From contig JAAXXJ010000062.1 of NCBI GenBank assembly GCA_013334545.1, positions 1 to 13,187 on the forward strand: a stretch of DNA of 13,187 nucleotides, read 5' to 3'. How positions within the stretch are numbered: the first letter of the stretch is position 1; each line of letters begins with the position of its first letter. The DNA comes from Nitrospirota bacterium (GTDB lineage: Bacteria > Nitrospirota > UBA9217). The notes under the pieces are model-generated. The model saw only the letters and a program-made list of their open reading frames with translations. It had not been told where the DNA came from and ran no database searches. Of the stretch, positions 12,934 through 13,187 are shown one piece after another. The position numbers and the translations under genes were made by a program.

Positions 12934-13187
12934 TTAATGCTGCGGCATGTGGTCCCGGACAAAGTCCTCGATGAACATATCGGTCACCGCATCGTTGTAC
13001 ATGACCATGTCAAGCTGCTTGGTATATGCCGTCAGCTTGCCCATGATCTTCAGCCGACTCTCGATATCGGTCCTCGCGATCTTGAGCAGCGACGCTTCCA
13101 TCACATCCTCCTTCGCGGCAACCCTGAAGTCCAGTTTCTTCAGGATCTCGGTGATCAGCCTGATCCGACGAAGCCGCCTGTCCGTGA
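12934..13187 (-). CDS. C-terminal fragment, possibly a PEP/pyruvate-binding domain protein (5' end outside window)
   Basis: The minus-strand frame is open from the window edge to TAA at 12934-12936, giving 84 codons with strong coding character. The fragment is helical and charged. It contains Arg-Arg-Ile-Arg-Leu-Ile-Thr-Glu-Ile-Leu, then Leu-Asp-Phe-Arg-Val, then Lys-Leu-Thr-Ala-Tyr-Thr-Lys-Gln-Leu-Asp-Met-Val-Met. From memory this order resembles the C-terminal tail of large PEP/pyruvate-binding (pyruvate phosphate dikinase-like) proteins of delta-proteobacteria. This is a tentative recognition without a catalytic motif. No start is visible. It converges on the receiver gene, so it is not in that operon. 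Confidence 0.6.
   Translation of the reverse strand, partial: TDRRLRRIRLITEILKKLDFRVAAKEDVMEASLLKIARTDIESRLKIMGKLTAYTKQLDMVMYNDAVTDMFIEDFVRDHMPQH

Overview
This is a 13.2 kb chromosomal-type window of roughly 55-60% GC by eye, with dense genes and short gaps. It carries paired thiosulfate-type transporter and sulfur-carrier genes, a Cache/PAS histidine kinase with a receiver-only partner, a B12-type radical SAM protein and a GT-C glycosyltransferase. That mixture suits a free-living Gram-negative anaerobe of the Desulfobacterota/Nitrospirota kind. The assignment is inferred from gene content only, since no rRNA or other marker gene is present. No tRNA, rRNA, IS element, integrase, phage gene or CRISPR array was seen.

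Layout. Positions 1-468 (+) hold the C-terminal end of a YeeE/YedE transporter, followed by a good intrinsic terminator (491-528). Positions 567-1940 (-) hold an uncharacterised protein with a possibly degenerate nucleotidyltransferase signature and a small four-helix membrane protein. They are separated by about 320 bp with a coding-like frame interrupted by a UGA. A minus-strand run then extends from 7911 down to 2254, in transcription order: a complete YeeE/YedE transporter, a TusA-like sulfur carrier, a membrane-anchored Gly/Tyr repeat protein, a universal stress protein, a flavin-dependent oxidoreductase and a B12-type radical SAM protein. Upstream of it lies an AT-rich leader with a strong sigma-70 promoter and a terminator-like hairpin.

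Positions 8241-9950 (-) encode a GT-C fold glycosyltransferase. Its only possible start is a GTG placed where transcription should begin, so it looks leaderless. Divergent from it, 10195-12910 (+) encodes a sensor histidine kinase followed by a stand-alone receiver. The window ends in a convergent gene fragment (12934-13187, -), tentatively the C-terminus of a PEP/pyruvate-binding protein.

How the genes may work together. The transporter would import thiosulfate or a related sulfane-sulfur compound, and the TusA-like protein would take the sulfur on its CPxP cysteine. The Gly/Tyr repeat protein and the Usp protein sit in the same run and may be membrane or stress accessories (inference). The flavin oxidoreductase and radical SAM protein are separated by 1 nt, so they probably act on one unidentified substrate. 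The kinase and receiver form a signalling pair whose output is not encoded here.
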